In this document: positions 21,865 to 33,114 of the stretch, piece by piece
Numbering within the stretch: position 1 is the stretch's first letter
How the letters are laid out: each line of letters opens with the position of its first letter
Assembly (NCBI GenBank): GCA_917880885.1
Contig: OU862933.1
Span: 7,301,452 to 7,365,451 of the forward strand
Source: Limnephilus marmoratus
Taxonomy: Eukaryota; Arthropoda; Insecta; Trichoptera; Limnephilidae
Direction of reading: 5' to 3'
DNA length: 64,000 bases
The notes under the pieces: generated by a model
Told to the model about the DNA's origin: nothing
Databases searched by the model: none
The model's input: the letters and a program-made list of their open reading frames with translations, nothing else
Made by a program: the position numbers and the translations under genes

Positions 21865-22365
21865 TGTAAACAAATATACGCCGTGGCACGGCGTATTGTA
21901 CGAAAGCACGGTCGAATTCACCCTAGCAGGCCAAGCAGGCCAAAGGCCTTTTTTCAAGGGCTGTTCTTCGAAGGAGTCCAAAAAACATTAAAAAGGTCTG
22001 TTAAATGTCAGGAATCTTTTGTGTAACTTAATTAGTGAAAAAAGTCTCATAAGAATTCTATAATAGAAGTCAGAATAAAATCGTGGATTTTTAACAATGG
22101 AATAATCCGATGATCTCAAGTTTTTATTACTTTTGAGATTAAACAAAATTATTGGAAAACTTTAAAATTCGTTTGAAAGTCAAGTATTCAAACGACGTGA
22201 ATTATATAAAATTTTAATGAAACGCGTAAAAGAGTTTTCCCGTCCAAACATACGTTGATTAAACCTCGGATAAATTTCAGTAATCTTTCGATGGGAGTAT
22301 CTCTCATATTGCGTGATGAAAAGAAGCGTCCTCGAGAAGTCTTAAGATTTACAAACTTATATTTT

Positions 22366-22698
22366 ATTCTGTTATTATCAACTTTTCAAAGACCGCTTGA
22401 GTTCTGGATACCTGTGTTTAACTGGTGAGAGAAAGAGATTATCTTTTATTCCGCCACAACTTTCTCCATATTTTTTATTGTGTTATTATCAGCTTTTCAA
22501 AGACCGCTTTAGTTCTGGATACCTGTGTTTAACCGGTGAGAGAAAGAGATTATCTTTTATTCCGCCACGACTTTCTCCATAATTATTATTCTGTTATTAT
22601 CAGCTTTTCAAAGACCGCTTTAGTTCTGGATACCTGTGTTTAACCGGTGAGAGAAAGAGATTATCTTTTATTCCGCCACGACTTTCTCCATATTTTTT
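22366..22698 (+). repeat. Three tandem 111-bp repeats upstream of the receptor gene
   Basis: Units start at about 22366, 22477 and 22588, giving an exact 111-bp period. Each carries GACCGCTT, TTCTGGATACCTGTG and GAGAGAAAGAGATTATC. The second and third are nearly identical, so the array expanded recently. It ends about 155 bp before the receptor ATG and could lie in its promoter or 5' UTR. Confidence 0.92.
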
Positions 22699-22852
22699 TA
22701 TGAATAAGTTAAACCGCGAATAAAAAAACGTAGATATTGAGGGATATTAGGACTATTATTATCTACTGAATTCTTCCACTGGGGTATTAAAGCCTGGAAA
22801 CTCCTCTACTAGCTGCAGTTTTCCGTTATAACTCCTAGAGAACGTCCACAAA

Positions 22853-25800
22853 ATGACTGTCAACTACTGTGACTTTTACAAATTCTTGGCGATACCTTTG
22901 TGGATATTTGGTTGGAATTGTTACACAATAAGAGTTCGCTTTCAGAATGTGATCAGCACTACCTGTATCATAATACAACTGATATATTGGATTATTTGTG
23001 TGAAAATTTCGTTTTCCCAGCACTACGATACGGCTGGGGATGCGATACTCGTCGTGTTTTTCATAACCAATATGACAACCGCTATCGGAAAACACTGTGG
23101 TATATTCTTCTGCAGAGATTCTTTTCAAACAATTCTCGATAACTTCAATAACTACCTCACACAAAACACAGAAGAAGAGGAATTTCAAATAGTGCTTAAA
23201 ACCGAAAAAACGAACATATTGAAAATCATGTACGCATATCTAGGATTGAACAGTTTCGCTTGCCTTTTTACTATTATGGCACCAATAATCCAAAAATACT
23301 TTTTTGGTGAACACGAAATCATTGTTCCTTTATTTAAATTTAATGTTGTTACCCAAATTTTCACGTTCAGTTTCATGTGTTTGTCAACGACAATATATGA
23401 TTCCCTTTTCATGAGTTCTTGCCATTTCATAATGGCGCACATCGATGTACTGATTTATCAAATATCTCAAATTCAATATGAACGGGGGTTTGATAAAAAT
23501 GAACTGAGAAAATCGTTGAAGAGTGTTATGCAACGACATGCGTCGATTTTGGCGTAAGTATTATCATCGTAGTAATTATCATAATTTATTTGGAACATCT
23601 TCCTCAAATGATCTGCCCTGTCTTAGATCCCCTCTACCTACCGACCGACCTACAGAACTTTACAAGGTTTTCAAGCGCAATTAAATATTTCAGTTCATGT
23701 TTCAATTCTAAGTTATTTGATCTATATTCCACCGTCAATGAGTAGGAAGGAATATGTTGATGTTTATTTAATTGCTTTTATTTTACTTGTAGTGCAAATG
23801 AACTAAGGTGTAAGGCGTTCTATTGGCTGGTGTTTTTGCAGCTGTCATTCAGCACAGTTTGTATATGCTTTGCATTGATTTATCCAGAGGTAAGGATCAA
23901 TACTTTAAAGTGACAGCTGTTTGTTTTTATTTTACTCCCGCAAAATTAATTAAAAAAATAAAGTTTTTAAACTATTATTACCTCTCAATACTGGTTATTA
24001 TTTGTACAGGGACGAAGATCCTCCACCTTTTGCCTTTTTCTCTTTGAGAATCAACAGAGTGAAAGTGTTTTTCTTAGTGTTCTAATTACAAAGTTTACAA
24101 GAGTGCACAAATCTTATCTTGAGTTTAAAGTGATAAAACAAGTGACGTTCAAAACATTTGAGTGATCAAATCATTGTTTTTTTAAAATATTTTGATTAAA
24201 ACAATTTAAAAATAAATAAGTAAATAAATCATACTATTATCACAAAATAAGACTTTGTCGACCAATGTCACTACAGTTCACAAACATACAAATAAAAATC
24301 AATATAATAAAAAAATAAAAATAAAAAAACATTTTGGACTAATTGGTAAAAACAAATGAACCAATTTATTTACATATATTTAAAAACAGACTACCTACCT
24401 ATATTAAATTATAAATAACAATGTGAAGCCGTATTCGCGAAATGAGCCCGCGGTGGGTCCCAAGCCGCAACTCTAGCGGTGTCGTCGCAGATGGTATCAG
24501 CTGATGATTCTCTGGCCGATATTATGGAGAAGCTGAATAAAATAGATGTCAGCTTACTCGCATTAAGCCAATGTGGGGTGAGATATCCGACTTAAAGAAG
24601 AGCCTCGAGTTCGTACTACGGATACTACACATGTCCGATACGGGAAAGAGGGTGGAGGCGGTTGAGAAGAGACTGGAGACTGTCGACTAGATAGTTTCGG
24701 AGGTGGCATACATTAAGAAGAGCATGGACATCTTCAGGTACGAACTGGACGAGCGTGATCGTGCCATTGACGAAGGGAGAAAACTTACTATGCATAGCTC
24801 AGAAAATAGGCGAGCAGATTGGTTTTGCTCTACAGCCAGAAGATGTGGACACAGTAACGAGAGTAGCTATCAAGTCCACCCAGGTTAAGAGGGTATTACC
24901 AGAGAAAACCAGAAATATGTCATTTTTAAAACAGATTTTAGACGTATTGACTCTTTTCCACAAAAAATTAAAAATGGACTTCGAAAGATTGTTCTTTTAT
25001 CTAGCATTCGCATGTTTTAAATTTTGAGAAAAAAAGGTTTATTTTTAGTATAATAAGGTTATACCATAGGTCTTTGGCAGATTTGTTAAATTTTCAAAAA
25101 AGATTTTGTATTATACCACAACCATTTCAAATTATATAATCATGCAGTAAAATAAATCAATACATTATCTGGGTATCGCATGTTTTAGAATTTTAATTTT
25201 AGTTTAAATAAAATCATTAATTTTGTGATTAATTTTTATTATTAGTATTTATGTTCGAATTTTTCAGTTTTTGTTTTCGTTAGGTACCTAACCTAATACG
25301 CTATCATATTTTATTTCTTTTAAATTTTTATTTGCTCTGTAAAATATATTATACTATAGTTTATGCAATATGGCAGACTGGGATTGCACTACCCTCCCAG
25401 CCCTGCTGGAATAAAAACTTCAATAAAAAAATAAAAATAAAAGTAAAAAATATATACGTACATGCGTTTCTTGACAAAAATTGGTATTTTTCGTTATTTG
25501 TTTTTGGGGTGTTATGCCGTGTTGCGCTACCTCCTTCTTTAGCCAACGTTTCGGACATGTTGCAGTGTCCATCATCAGGGCAGATCCGGCAGATCCGGTA
25601 GATGATCTGCCGGATCTGCCCCGATGATGTCCGAAACGTTGGCTAAAGAAGGAGGTAGCGCAACACGGCATAACATCCCAAAAACAAATAACGAAAACGC
25701 TTTTGGCAGTGAAAATCTTAAAACTAACCAAAAATTGGTATGTTTGTTTATTTATTTGCGCACTTACAAACTAACATATTTCAAATTTTTTTAACATTCT

Positions 25801-26921
25801 TAGACATTATTGAAAAATGATAAATACTTATAATAAAAAAAATAATTACAAAAATTCAATCATTCAATACATACAACTCTTACGACGAAGTCGAGAAACA
25901 TTTTCGAATCACGAAACTACTCAACAGGAGGCTTGTCGCTGATCAATGTGTACAAAATTATTAACTTAAAAGTTGACTGTCCGGAGTTGCTAAACAAAAT
26001 AAGTTTCCACACGCCGATTCCATATAGCAGACATTAATTGTACCTAATTTATTTTTATTTTTTTATATTCCCTTATCCCTCTCCTGCCTTACCCGTCCCA
26101 ACCCAAATACATATTTTGCAGACTATTTAAGTATAGTTATAATCACATTTATTTTATTGTTGTTAATTATAGGTTTTTCATATGTTGAATTTACATCCGA
26201 ATCGTTATTTTTTTTTATTGCTGCTTAGCTTGTTTGTTTCCTGTTAAATATTCCAGTTTACATTCAGTTAGTTTTATGTTTCCAAATACTCATCTTTGAA
26301 CATTAATAATTGGTCTGTTTTTTGTCATCCTCTTATGTATATTATGTTACTAAGACTGTTTCTGTTCCTAAAATAAATAAATACTAAATTGCTATCAATA
26401 TTAACCATCGCATTTAACCATATCGGCTACCTCACCGCTTTCCTTTTACATAAAAGGGTTTGTGTTATTGCTTGAAAAGGCTTTTAGCAAAATAAACTTA
26501 AAAAATTACATTAATTTCAAATACTGTTTTCAGGAAATAAACACGCTCATAATTTTGCCTAGCCAGATTATTGAAATATGTATATTCTGTCACTTTGGAC
26601 AAAAGGTGGAAAATAAGGTAAGGATCTATGAATTCATGGTTGTTTTAAATAATCTTTCTATTTAATGTTTATTTTAAAGAAGGAAATTATGTTTAAAACG
26701 TCACAAGTGTTTGTTTCAATGAATCAACATATAATTATTATGCTTCGTATTTTCAGAGTGAAGAAATTGGTTTTGCATTTTATTCTACCCCTTGGCCAGA
26801 AATGGACCCTCCGGAGAGAAAACTCATCCTGGTAGCTTTACAAAACTCTCAAAAGTCACTTAAAACCTCTGGTGGCCCATTCAACGACCTCAGCCATGTT
26901 ACTTTAAAAAATGTAAAATGA
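22853..26921 (+). CDS. Odorant receptor (7tm_6 family), four exons seen, last exon unresolved
   Basis: Exons read as 22853-23553, 23793-23889, 26534-26617 and 26757-26912. Each is bounded by AG/GT (donors GTAAGT, GTAAGG, GTAAGG) and the phases fit. The protein is about 346 residues, membrane-helix rich. Exon 1 begins MTVNYCDFYKFLAIPLWIFG and holds the first four or so helices. Exon 2 gives the FYWLVFLQLSFSTVCICFAL helix, exon 3 IIEICIFCHFGQKVENK, and exon 4 the C-terminal block AFYSTPWPEM, then QNSQKSL and GGPFNDLS. These are the conserved C-terminal motifs of insect odorant receptors, ligand-gated cation channels that pair with Orco in antennal neurons. After exon 4 a weak donor (GTAAAA) or an immediate stop at 26919 follows. 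The usual final ~20-30 residues (SYSYFxLL-like) were not found. Confidence 0.85.
24430..24920 (+). mobile_element. LINE ORF1 relic in receptor intron 2
   Basis: Two frames read parts of a coiled-coil ORF1 protein: ADIMEKLNKID and RVEAVEKRLETVD in one, then EQIGFALQPEDVDTVTRV in the next. The last block resembles the ORF1 domain of Jockey/CR1-type insect LINEs. At least one stop and a frameshift break it. It lies inside the 2.6-kb intron, which otherwise holds AT-rich sequence without features to about 25480. Confidence 0.6.
25487..25698. repeat. Foldback repeat with hammerhead-like motif
   Basis: Arms of about 100 bp face each other around 25605 and are close complements; the right arm lacks part of the left. 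On the minus strand the left arm contains CTGATGA, a GGACA/TGTCC stem and GAAAC (25548-25578). The right arm has a shortened CCGATGATGTCCGAAAC (25621-25637). A single-arm copy is at 41.93 kb. Confidence 0.85.
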
Positions 26922-27489
26922 AATTTGTTTTCCAACACTTTTTAGCTCTGAACACATAATCAAGTGGGATGGAAGGAAAATTAATCTAACTTCAGACATG
27001 CATCAGATACGCCTAGTCTTTTACATACTTATGGTTTGCCTCTTCAGTGTTTTTCGTATAACTAAATGGCTGATATACAGATGTAAATTGTCAAATGTAG
27101 AAAATCACAACTCAACCACAATCCTTCCTCTTCCTCTTTTCCTTCCCCATTTCACCACCTTCATAATGTATCCCAATTGCGTGATGCTAACTGTTAAGAT
27201 GGTGGTGACCCGACAATTGATCCATCGACAGTTGGCCCACGAAATGATATTTATTGAAATGATAATTTTTGGTTTATTATTTACCAATTTCAAATCTAAA
27301 TACGACATCAGAACTAGTTTTAAAAATAAGTTGGTATTTATTTAAAGTGTGGATTTTTATGTACTCGTATGTGCTGGTATATACATATATTATATAAACA
27401 GGTAGTCGTTTTCCTTGATGCATTAAAATGAAAATACTTTTGTTATTCGGCGGTATATTATCTTTGTGGGAAATTTAGTTATTTTTTAT

Positions 27490-27770
27490 TTTTTTCTTTG
27501 TTTTACATTTTTTTAGAGAAAAATGTGTGAAAATTTCAGTGACATTAAATTCAGTGCTTTAAAAACATAGTCTGCAGGAGTTAAGGAGTTGATGGGGTTT
27601 CTAAGTATAATTTTCAAAATTGCCCTTTGTGCTATGAGGACTGGTTTTATAGTGGAATCGCATGAGCTTCCCCATCCGATAAGACCATATTGTAGATGAG
27701 ATTGGGCTAATGCATAATACATTTTAATTAGCTGTTCTTTATCTAAAATGTTTCTTATTGTTTTGAATGT
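27490..27770 (-). mobile_element. LINE reverse transcriptase C-terminal fragment
   Basis: The minus strand reads MYYALAQSHLQYGLIGWGS and VLIAQRAILKII, the thumb region of a LINE ORF2, over about 70 codons. Both ends are missing. Confidence 0.7.
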
Positions 27771-29380
27771 AAATTATATTTTGTATAAGTAGATATGTCA
27801 TATTTTCCCTAAACCGAATGCAAATAACATATATGTAAGTATGCCGGGGGGGGGCAAGTGTCGGGGATCAATTGTAATGGAACCCCAGATGGTTAGGGGC
27901 AGTTGGGACGATAAATTAATTTATATCTCTTTTTAGGTATTCCACTCGGCCTACTCCTACTACGCAGTACTGAAGGAAGTAAAATAGTGCCGTAAACCAG
28001 GCTTCTGTACTCCTGACACTTCTGTTACATTGTTCTGGGACTTGTTTTACTGTTTTACTTTGGGCACTGAAGAAAAAAAAAATAGTTTCATTATTCCACG
28101 ACTTATTTAATTTACCTCACGTATTGCACATATTAATATTTGGCTCCGGTATGTTAATCTAAAACAGACGAAGAAACAGAAAAAAAAATACGGTCGCGAT
28201 TGAGACTGATATTTAGATTAATTTTAGACTTTGTTTAGTCAAAAGATGTGTCATAAAAACAAAAACTGGTAGGTATATCGAAGACACCACCTAGGATCCA
28301 ATCAAGTTCAGATAGATCCTGCAAAAATATGGGAAATAATAATTAAAGATAATATTAATAATTCTCAAAGAGAAGTATAATTAGTATGAAATGTATTCCA
28401 CGTGGTAGAACGGACGTGTTGGCCCAGTACAGAATCACAAAACTTTTGTCTCTTGACATTTTCATCACTGGCCTTGAAGATTTCAAGAATCTTACTAGGC
28501 GAGAACTCTAAAATATGTTTAATTGAAAAAGTATTCCTTTGTTTTATTAAGTATTCTTTTGTTCCTTCATCAGGACAAAATAAATGCAAGGTTAATATTA
28601 CAAAATAAATAGTAAGTCTTGGTAGGTAATAGTGTGGTGTGTATATTAATGAAACACGGTAATTAGGCTTGAACAGAAGAATTTATTCTCACAAAGTAAA
28701 ACATGTAGGTACACTGAGCTACACATAACAGATCCTAGATGGCGTTAGGTTTAACATTATATTGTTATAATCTAACATATATTAGGTGTTGAAGTAGGGG
28801 TGGTGGCGTGACTAGAGATTTGTGTAAAGTATATAATTATTTTCTGAATATCTGATGTTAAGTTAAAAAAAATGTTGCGTTGTGTACCTAAGTAATCGGA
28901 TCATAAATTGTAAAACATGTATTTTAAAAAATTGTAAAAAAGTGTTAAAAATTACGAAATTCAAGTATTTCCCAGTAGTTCTGTTGGTAGTGACGCCAGT
29001 CCATGCGATACGAAAGGATCAGAGTTCGTGTTTAAGTAGTTTTATTATTTCATCGGGAAAGTGTTTGATATTATTTTCAAAATAAAATATACATTCACGA
29101 AGAAGCGCATAAGCTTCAACATTAGAAAATAAAAATGTTTTTTTTTTATTACTTGCCAACAACTGAATTTAGAAAAATCTTTGTTAAGTTAGTGTAGGTT
29201 TTTATTAAGTTTAGTAACCAGCTAGGCCTAAATTAACCCAAATGGATTTGACTTATAAAACTACTTTTTAATCAATAAATACACTTACACAATTTACTTA
29301 AATATTACAATGAACTGTATGCATATTATAAGTTCCAATAAATAGTTATTTGTATTCAACTTACTTTATGGACAATAAAA
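27771..29380. other. Gene-free stretch
   Basis: AT-rich sequence with no supported gene. A 74-codon minus-strand frame at 28365-28589 has no recognisable motif. Around 28140-28200 there is a weak SINE-tail-like stretch. Confidence 0.5.
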
Positions 29381-29387
29381 AACACAA

Positions 29388-29760
29388 TATTTCAGATCGA
29401 GACGATTTTTTTTTGTTATTTTTTGTAAATACCTAGGTTTTTTTTTTTACAGTGAATAACCGCACAAGAATCTCAACTGCTCCCGTCTGGAGCCAGTGAG
29501 ACTATGGCATCCCCAATTGGGGTATGTTGTGAGGCTGAAGGTAGTGGGGAGGGGAAGGAGGTGGGGAAGAGGAAGGTTGGGAAGTACCTGGCTATTCAGA
29601 TCTGGTCACCAAACACGGCTAAAGCCATTTTCAAGCAACGTTTTAATTCTGAATGGTGGTCTTACACCAGGGCGATACTGATAGTATCTTCCACTCTGGA
29701 ACATGCCGCAAATATACTATATATTATTTTAAATGAATTAATTGTGAAATAACACAAATT
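29388..29760 (+). repeat. Dispersed repeat, related to 53.34 and 61.20 kb
   Basis: The block CTGGCTATTCAGATCTGGTCA with flanking sequence recurs at about 53440-53560 and, weaker, at 61230-61260. The 29.5-kb copy has an 82-codon open frame (IWSPNTAKAIFKQRFNSEWW), which is disrupted in the other copies. The origin is unknown. Confidence 0.55.
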
Positions 29761-29778
29761 AATCAAATAAAATTTATT

Positions 29779-29851
29779 TGCGCATGCCGGGTTTGAACCC
29801 GCGACCTCCGGACTGTGAGTCAAGAGTCTTACCCACTGGACTACGGAGGCC
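29779..29851 (-). repeat. tRNA-like SINE head
   Basis: The minus strand has an A box (TAGTCCAGTGGG) and a B box (GGTTCAAACCC) at tRNA spacing, with a CAC triplet in the anticodon position. The acceptor ends do not pair and the anticodon stem has a mismatch, so it is a SINE head or a dead tRNA rather than a working gene. An A/T-rich tail follows toward 29700. Confidence 0.65.
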
Positions 29852-30039
29852 GTCTAGGGAGGTTTACATTAAGGGAGGAGTCTGGTCCAGCCGATCCTAA
29901 AAATCGACTTTGTTGTTGCCTAAAATCTTCCTTTACGTTTATAGCATCCCATAGTTACAGCATCAAATTCAAAATTTAAATATAGTTTTTCTTTGTCAAT
30001 TTTCATTTTATGTCCGCCATTTTTGCAATCAACAACTTT

Positions 30040-30110
30040 TTAAAAATTAAATATTTAATTAAATAAAGACAATATTAGCGAAACTCAAACGAAAATCTAA
30101 AGACAGAAAA
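30040..30110 (-). repeat. SINE family B tail, headless
   Basis: The reverse complement matches the tail after the tRNA-like head at 50150 (CTGTCT…AGATTT, then GAGTTTCGCTAATATTGTC). No head is present. Confidence 0.6.
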
Positions 30111-30550
30111 AACTTTTTTTTGCAAACTGTGGTAGATGCACATTCTAAATTTATACCATAACGATTTTTTTTTCAAATGACTTCCAAGGACTCCAGGATT
30201 CCAGTCGATTTGGTGGGGCCATCCGCTTGCAAAGGTTTTCAAACCAAACTTTCAATAGTGTTTGTTCTTGTTCAAGTGTACCCTTAAAGTAACAAAAGCT
30301 TCATGAACGAAAATAAATTTTGTCATTAAAAAAAAACGCATTGAATTAAAAACTCGGCTGGACAGGACTTCCTCCTTAATACTACTGTTTTTTTTTACGA
30401 ATGAGAGTTACAATAAAAATCAATCGCATTGAGAATACATTTTTATGGATCACTACATTTTGTGGAACCGCATTAATCACACAACAGAAAGCAAATTTTA
30501 AACACCCCCTAATAAACAGAATGCTAATATTATAAACGGTTCCATGAGAA

Positions 30551-31011
30551 TTGATCCGGCAACAATTGGCCCGCCGACAGTTGATCCCCCGACAGTTGAT
30601 CCGGCGGACAGTTGTCGTGCCGGATGTTTGATCCATCGGACAGTTGATTAACTCCAAAAAGATTATTTCAATTTGGGAGGCGAGTATGGGTACCGCCGCC
30701 CCGGGAACCATTTATTGGATGACCGACACATCTGCCATAGGTCACCCGAAGTGGTTCGCTACCTTTGGTGACTTAGCAGGGGTGCCCGGGTTCATAGAGT
30801 CCGCCCACGATGTGTCTGCCCACCAACAGCGTGGCAGACCGGATCGGGAGAGACTGATTGAGGGAGATTTTTGACCTCTCCAGCAGGACTCTCTCGGAAG
30901 AAATTCCCAAAGATGACATAGGCCCTGAGTGGAATCATTTTCCTTAGGGCCTCCTGTGTGGAGCTAATGTAAAAAAAAAATCCCCCCGACAGTTGATCCG
31001 GTGGACACATA
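30551..31011 (+). repeat. Array of GACAGTTGATCC units, split by another repeat
   Basis: GACAGTTGATCC or close variants occur at least five times in 30551-30653 and once more at 30987-31000, spaced by CCG-rich linkers. A related pair is at 27210-27243. A copy of the hairpin-tailed repeat lies between the two parts. Confidence 0.75.
30669..30980 (+). repeat. Dispersed hairpin-tailed repeat, internally deleted copy
   Basis: It begins CAATTTGGGAGGCGAGTATG and ends in the CCCTGAG…CTTAGGG and …CTGTGTGGAGC hairpin with an A tail. The middle part present in the 33115 copy is missing, as is the 5' strand of the outer stem. Confidence 0.85.
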
Positions 31012-31079
31012 TACATAACTACAACCATACATATATATTTTTAATTTATTATGTATATTTTTATTTTATTTTATAAAAT

Positions 31080-31110
31080 AAAGGCCTCAGCACGTCATCC
31101 AGTGAGGCCA
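31080..31110 (+). other. LINE 3' UTR stem-loop
   Basis: GGCCTCA and TGAGGCC pair across a 16-base loop, followed by an AT-rich tail. The same CCTCA…TGAGG hairpin ends the LINE at 2378-2826 and recurs at 52.27 kb. This is probably a 3' fragment of that LINE. Confidence 0.55.
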
Positions 31111-31341
31111 ACATTACTGGATTACTATTGAAATGTAAAATATTGTTTCTAAATAAATAGGTTTGTAAAATTAACAATCTGATTATTATTAGTTGTTTAA
31201 AAAATGCATTCAATTACATGGTTGAGGTGGTTTTAAGACAACTAATTTATAATGCACATTATAATGTCGTAAAAAAACATTGAATTTATTTGACAAAGTG
31301 CAACTGTCGCTTAGAAAATGTATTATTCTCTGTATATGTTT

Positions 31342-31659
31342 TCATCCCGCGACAAAATATCCCCGACAAAATATCATTCGACAAAATATCCTACAGACAA
31401 AACATCCCCCAACAAAATATCTACTAAAACTTAACCTAACCTAACCTAACAAAAAAATTGGACCAAAATAATTCAGACAATCTGTAAAGACATAAAAAAT
31501 GATACAGACATCTTGACAATAAATTATTTTAATCGGTGTTATTTTTGTAATTTATTAGATAATAAGTAAAGTTTTAGAAAATATTTTGTTAAGGGATGTT
31601 TTGTCCGTAGGATATTTTGTCGCAGGATATTTTGTCGGGGACATTTTGCCGTGGGATGA
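31342..31659. repeat. Foldback element with short-unit ends
   Basis: The left end has five copies of a GACAAAATATCC-like unit (31350-31420). The right end has the inverted set (31590-31655). Together they give ~80-bp imperfect terminal inverted repeats starting TCATCCC. The centre contains (CCTAA)3 at about 31431-31450. No clear target duplication. Confidence 0.85.
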
Positions 31660-31704
31660 AGAGTCGTGGAACCCTTACATTCAATGTGCGAGATATTTGA
31701 TAAA

Positions 31705-32050
31705 TTATCATTCTCTCGCAGCTAAATCCTTTAGATGTAAGTGTTTTTCTCTTTTTGCAATTTTTCGTTTCACCGAGTTTCAAATCACAACGGTGCTAAA
31801 GAATTTTCTTTAAGAGTGTGTAATTCACATGCGGTAGAAGTGAAACCTTCAGAAAACGAAGTAGACAAGAGTGGGGAGGCTACGAAGCATCGCACAAACG
31901 CACGGAATATACTCTCTCATACTCTCGCAGGCTAAATCTTATGGATGTGTCTATGCTTTTTTTCTCTTTTAGTGTCGCTATTTTTCGTTTTATAGAGTTA
32001 AAAATCACAACGGTGCTAAAGACGTTTTAACTTCAAAAACCTTTCTTCTC
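31705..32050 (+). repeat. Two-unit tandem repeat, shared with 56.53 kb
   Basis: Two units of about 230 bp each start near ATTCTCTCGCAG(G)CTAAATC and continue to CAAATCACAACGGTGCTAAA. A linker has GTGGGGAGGCTACGAAGCA. The arrangement recurs at 56530-56880. Confidence 0.75.
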
Positions 32051-32689
32051 CATCCATCCCCTCCCCAACTTCTTTCAGCGTTTCAATAACTGAAAGGGTT
32101 TTTAAAGTTCCAATGGTGGGTTGTTTGGTATATTTATGTTCCAATGGCTCCGAGCAGTAAGACTATTGTGTGGTGTCACTTTATAAAATACGAGTATATT
32201 TTTAGAAAATAACATATTTGCATTGTCATTCTCCACAAGTGGATTATAATGAAAAGGTAAACAAATAGGTATAACCTTGTCCAACAAACGCCGCAGTAAC
32301 AACAAACAAGGGCTACATTATTCAATACCATTTATTTTGTATTGCACTTAATGGCGTAATTATAAAATCAATAAATTGTTTGCAAGTCTAACTGTATAAT
32401 CTAACTGTAAAAATAGCCTTTTATACTGCGCCTTTTCATTTGCTACAAAGTGTTGGGGAGTTACTTTCAAGTGACGTGGATTATAATAAGAGTAATCGAT
32501 ATGAAATCTTTCGGTTTTTGACAAATTTTGTGGGAAAATTAAAAATTTCGCATTAAATCCCAATTTTATTGTGAAAACTTACATTACAAATGAGTTTTCC
32601 AAGATTTTTTAAATGTTGTTTTTACGGACACCGCTGCGAAAAATACCTCTTTTCAAGGTATTTTGGCAATTCCCTAAACGACCCAATAA

Positions 32690-32962
32690 GGGGTCGTCCA
32701 TTAATCACGTGATGTTTTTTTAGCAACTTTTTAACCCCCCTCCCCTGGTGATATGTGGTGAGGTTTTAGACTAACCCCCCCCCCCCCAAAATCACGTGTA
32801 TTTTTTTGTATGAAGTATTTTGAAATTTTCAGAATATTATCACGAAAAATAACGTGATACACGTGATATCTCATTTTACCCCTCCCCCCTCGTGATATTA
32901 CGTGATTTTTCCGAACCCCCCCCCCTCCCCTTTCGAGCCTCACGTGATTAATGGACGACCCC
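32690..32962. repeat. MITE with TAA target duplication
   Basis: Terminal inverted repeats of about 23 bp begin GGGGTCGTCCATTAATCACG. The flanks are TAA on both sides (32687-32689 and 32963-32965). The 273-bp body is C-rich and has several CACGTGAT blocks. A 3-bp TAA duplication fits PIF/Harbinger. Confidence 0.85.
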
Positions 32963-33114
32963 TAAACGTTAAAAACCTTCGATAAATTTCCGCCATCTTT
33001 CGATAGGAGTGAAAATTAGCTAGCATAATAAAAAAGAATTAGTTTTTGTCAACAAATCTAAAGATTTATTAACTTTTGTTGCATTATTAATCGATTTCAA
33101 TTCTGGATAACTAT

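Noticed and set aside
21866..21900. Short palindrome TACGCCGTGGCACGGCGTA as an operator
   Set aside because: A lone 19-bp palindrome next to a MITE, with no gene context to support a regulatory role.
28365..28589. 74-codon minus-strand frame with CPDEGTKEY
   Set aside because: No recognisable domain, short, and in AT-rich repeat-like DNA. A nearby CTGATGA has no GAAAC partner.
29779..29851. Possible Val tRNA (CAC triplet), minus strand
   Set aside because: Acceptor ends do not pair and two stems have mismatches.
31431..31450. Telomere-like CCTAA repeats
   Set aside because: Only three units, in the middle of a foldback element. Not evidence of a telomere or fusion site.
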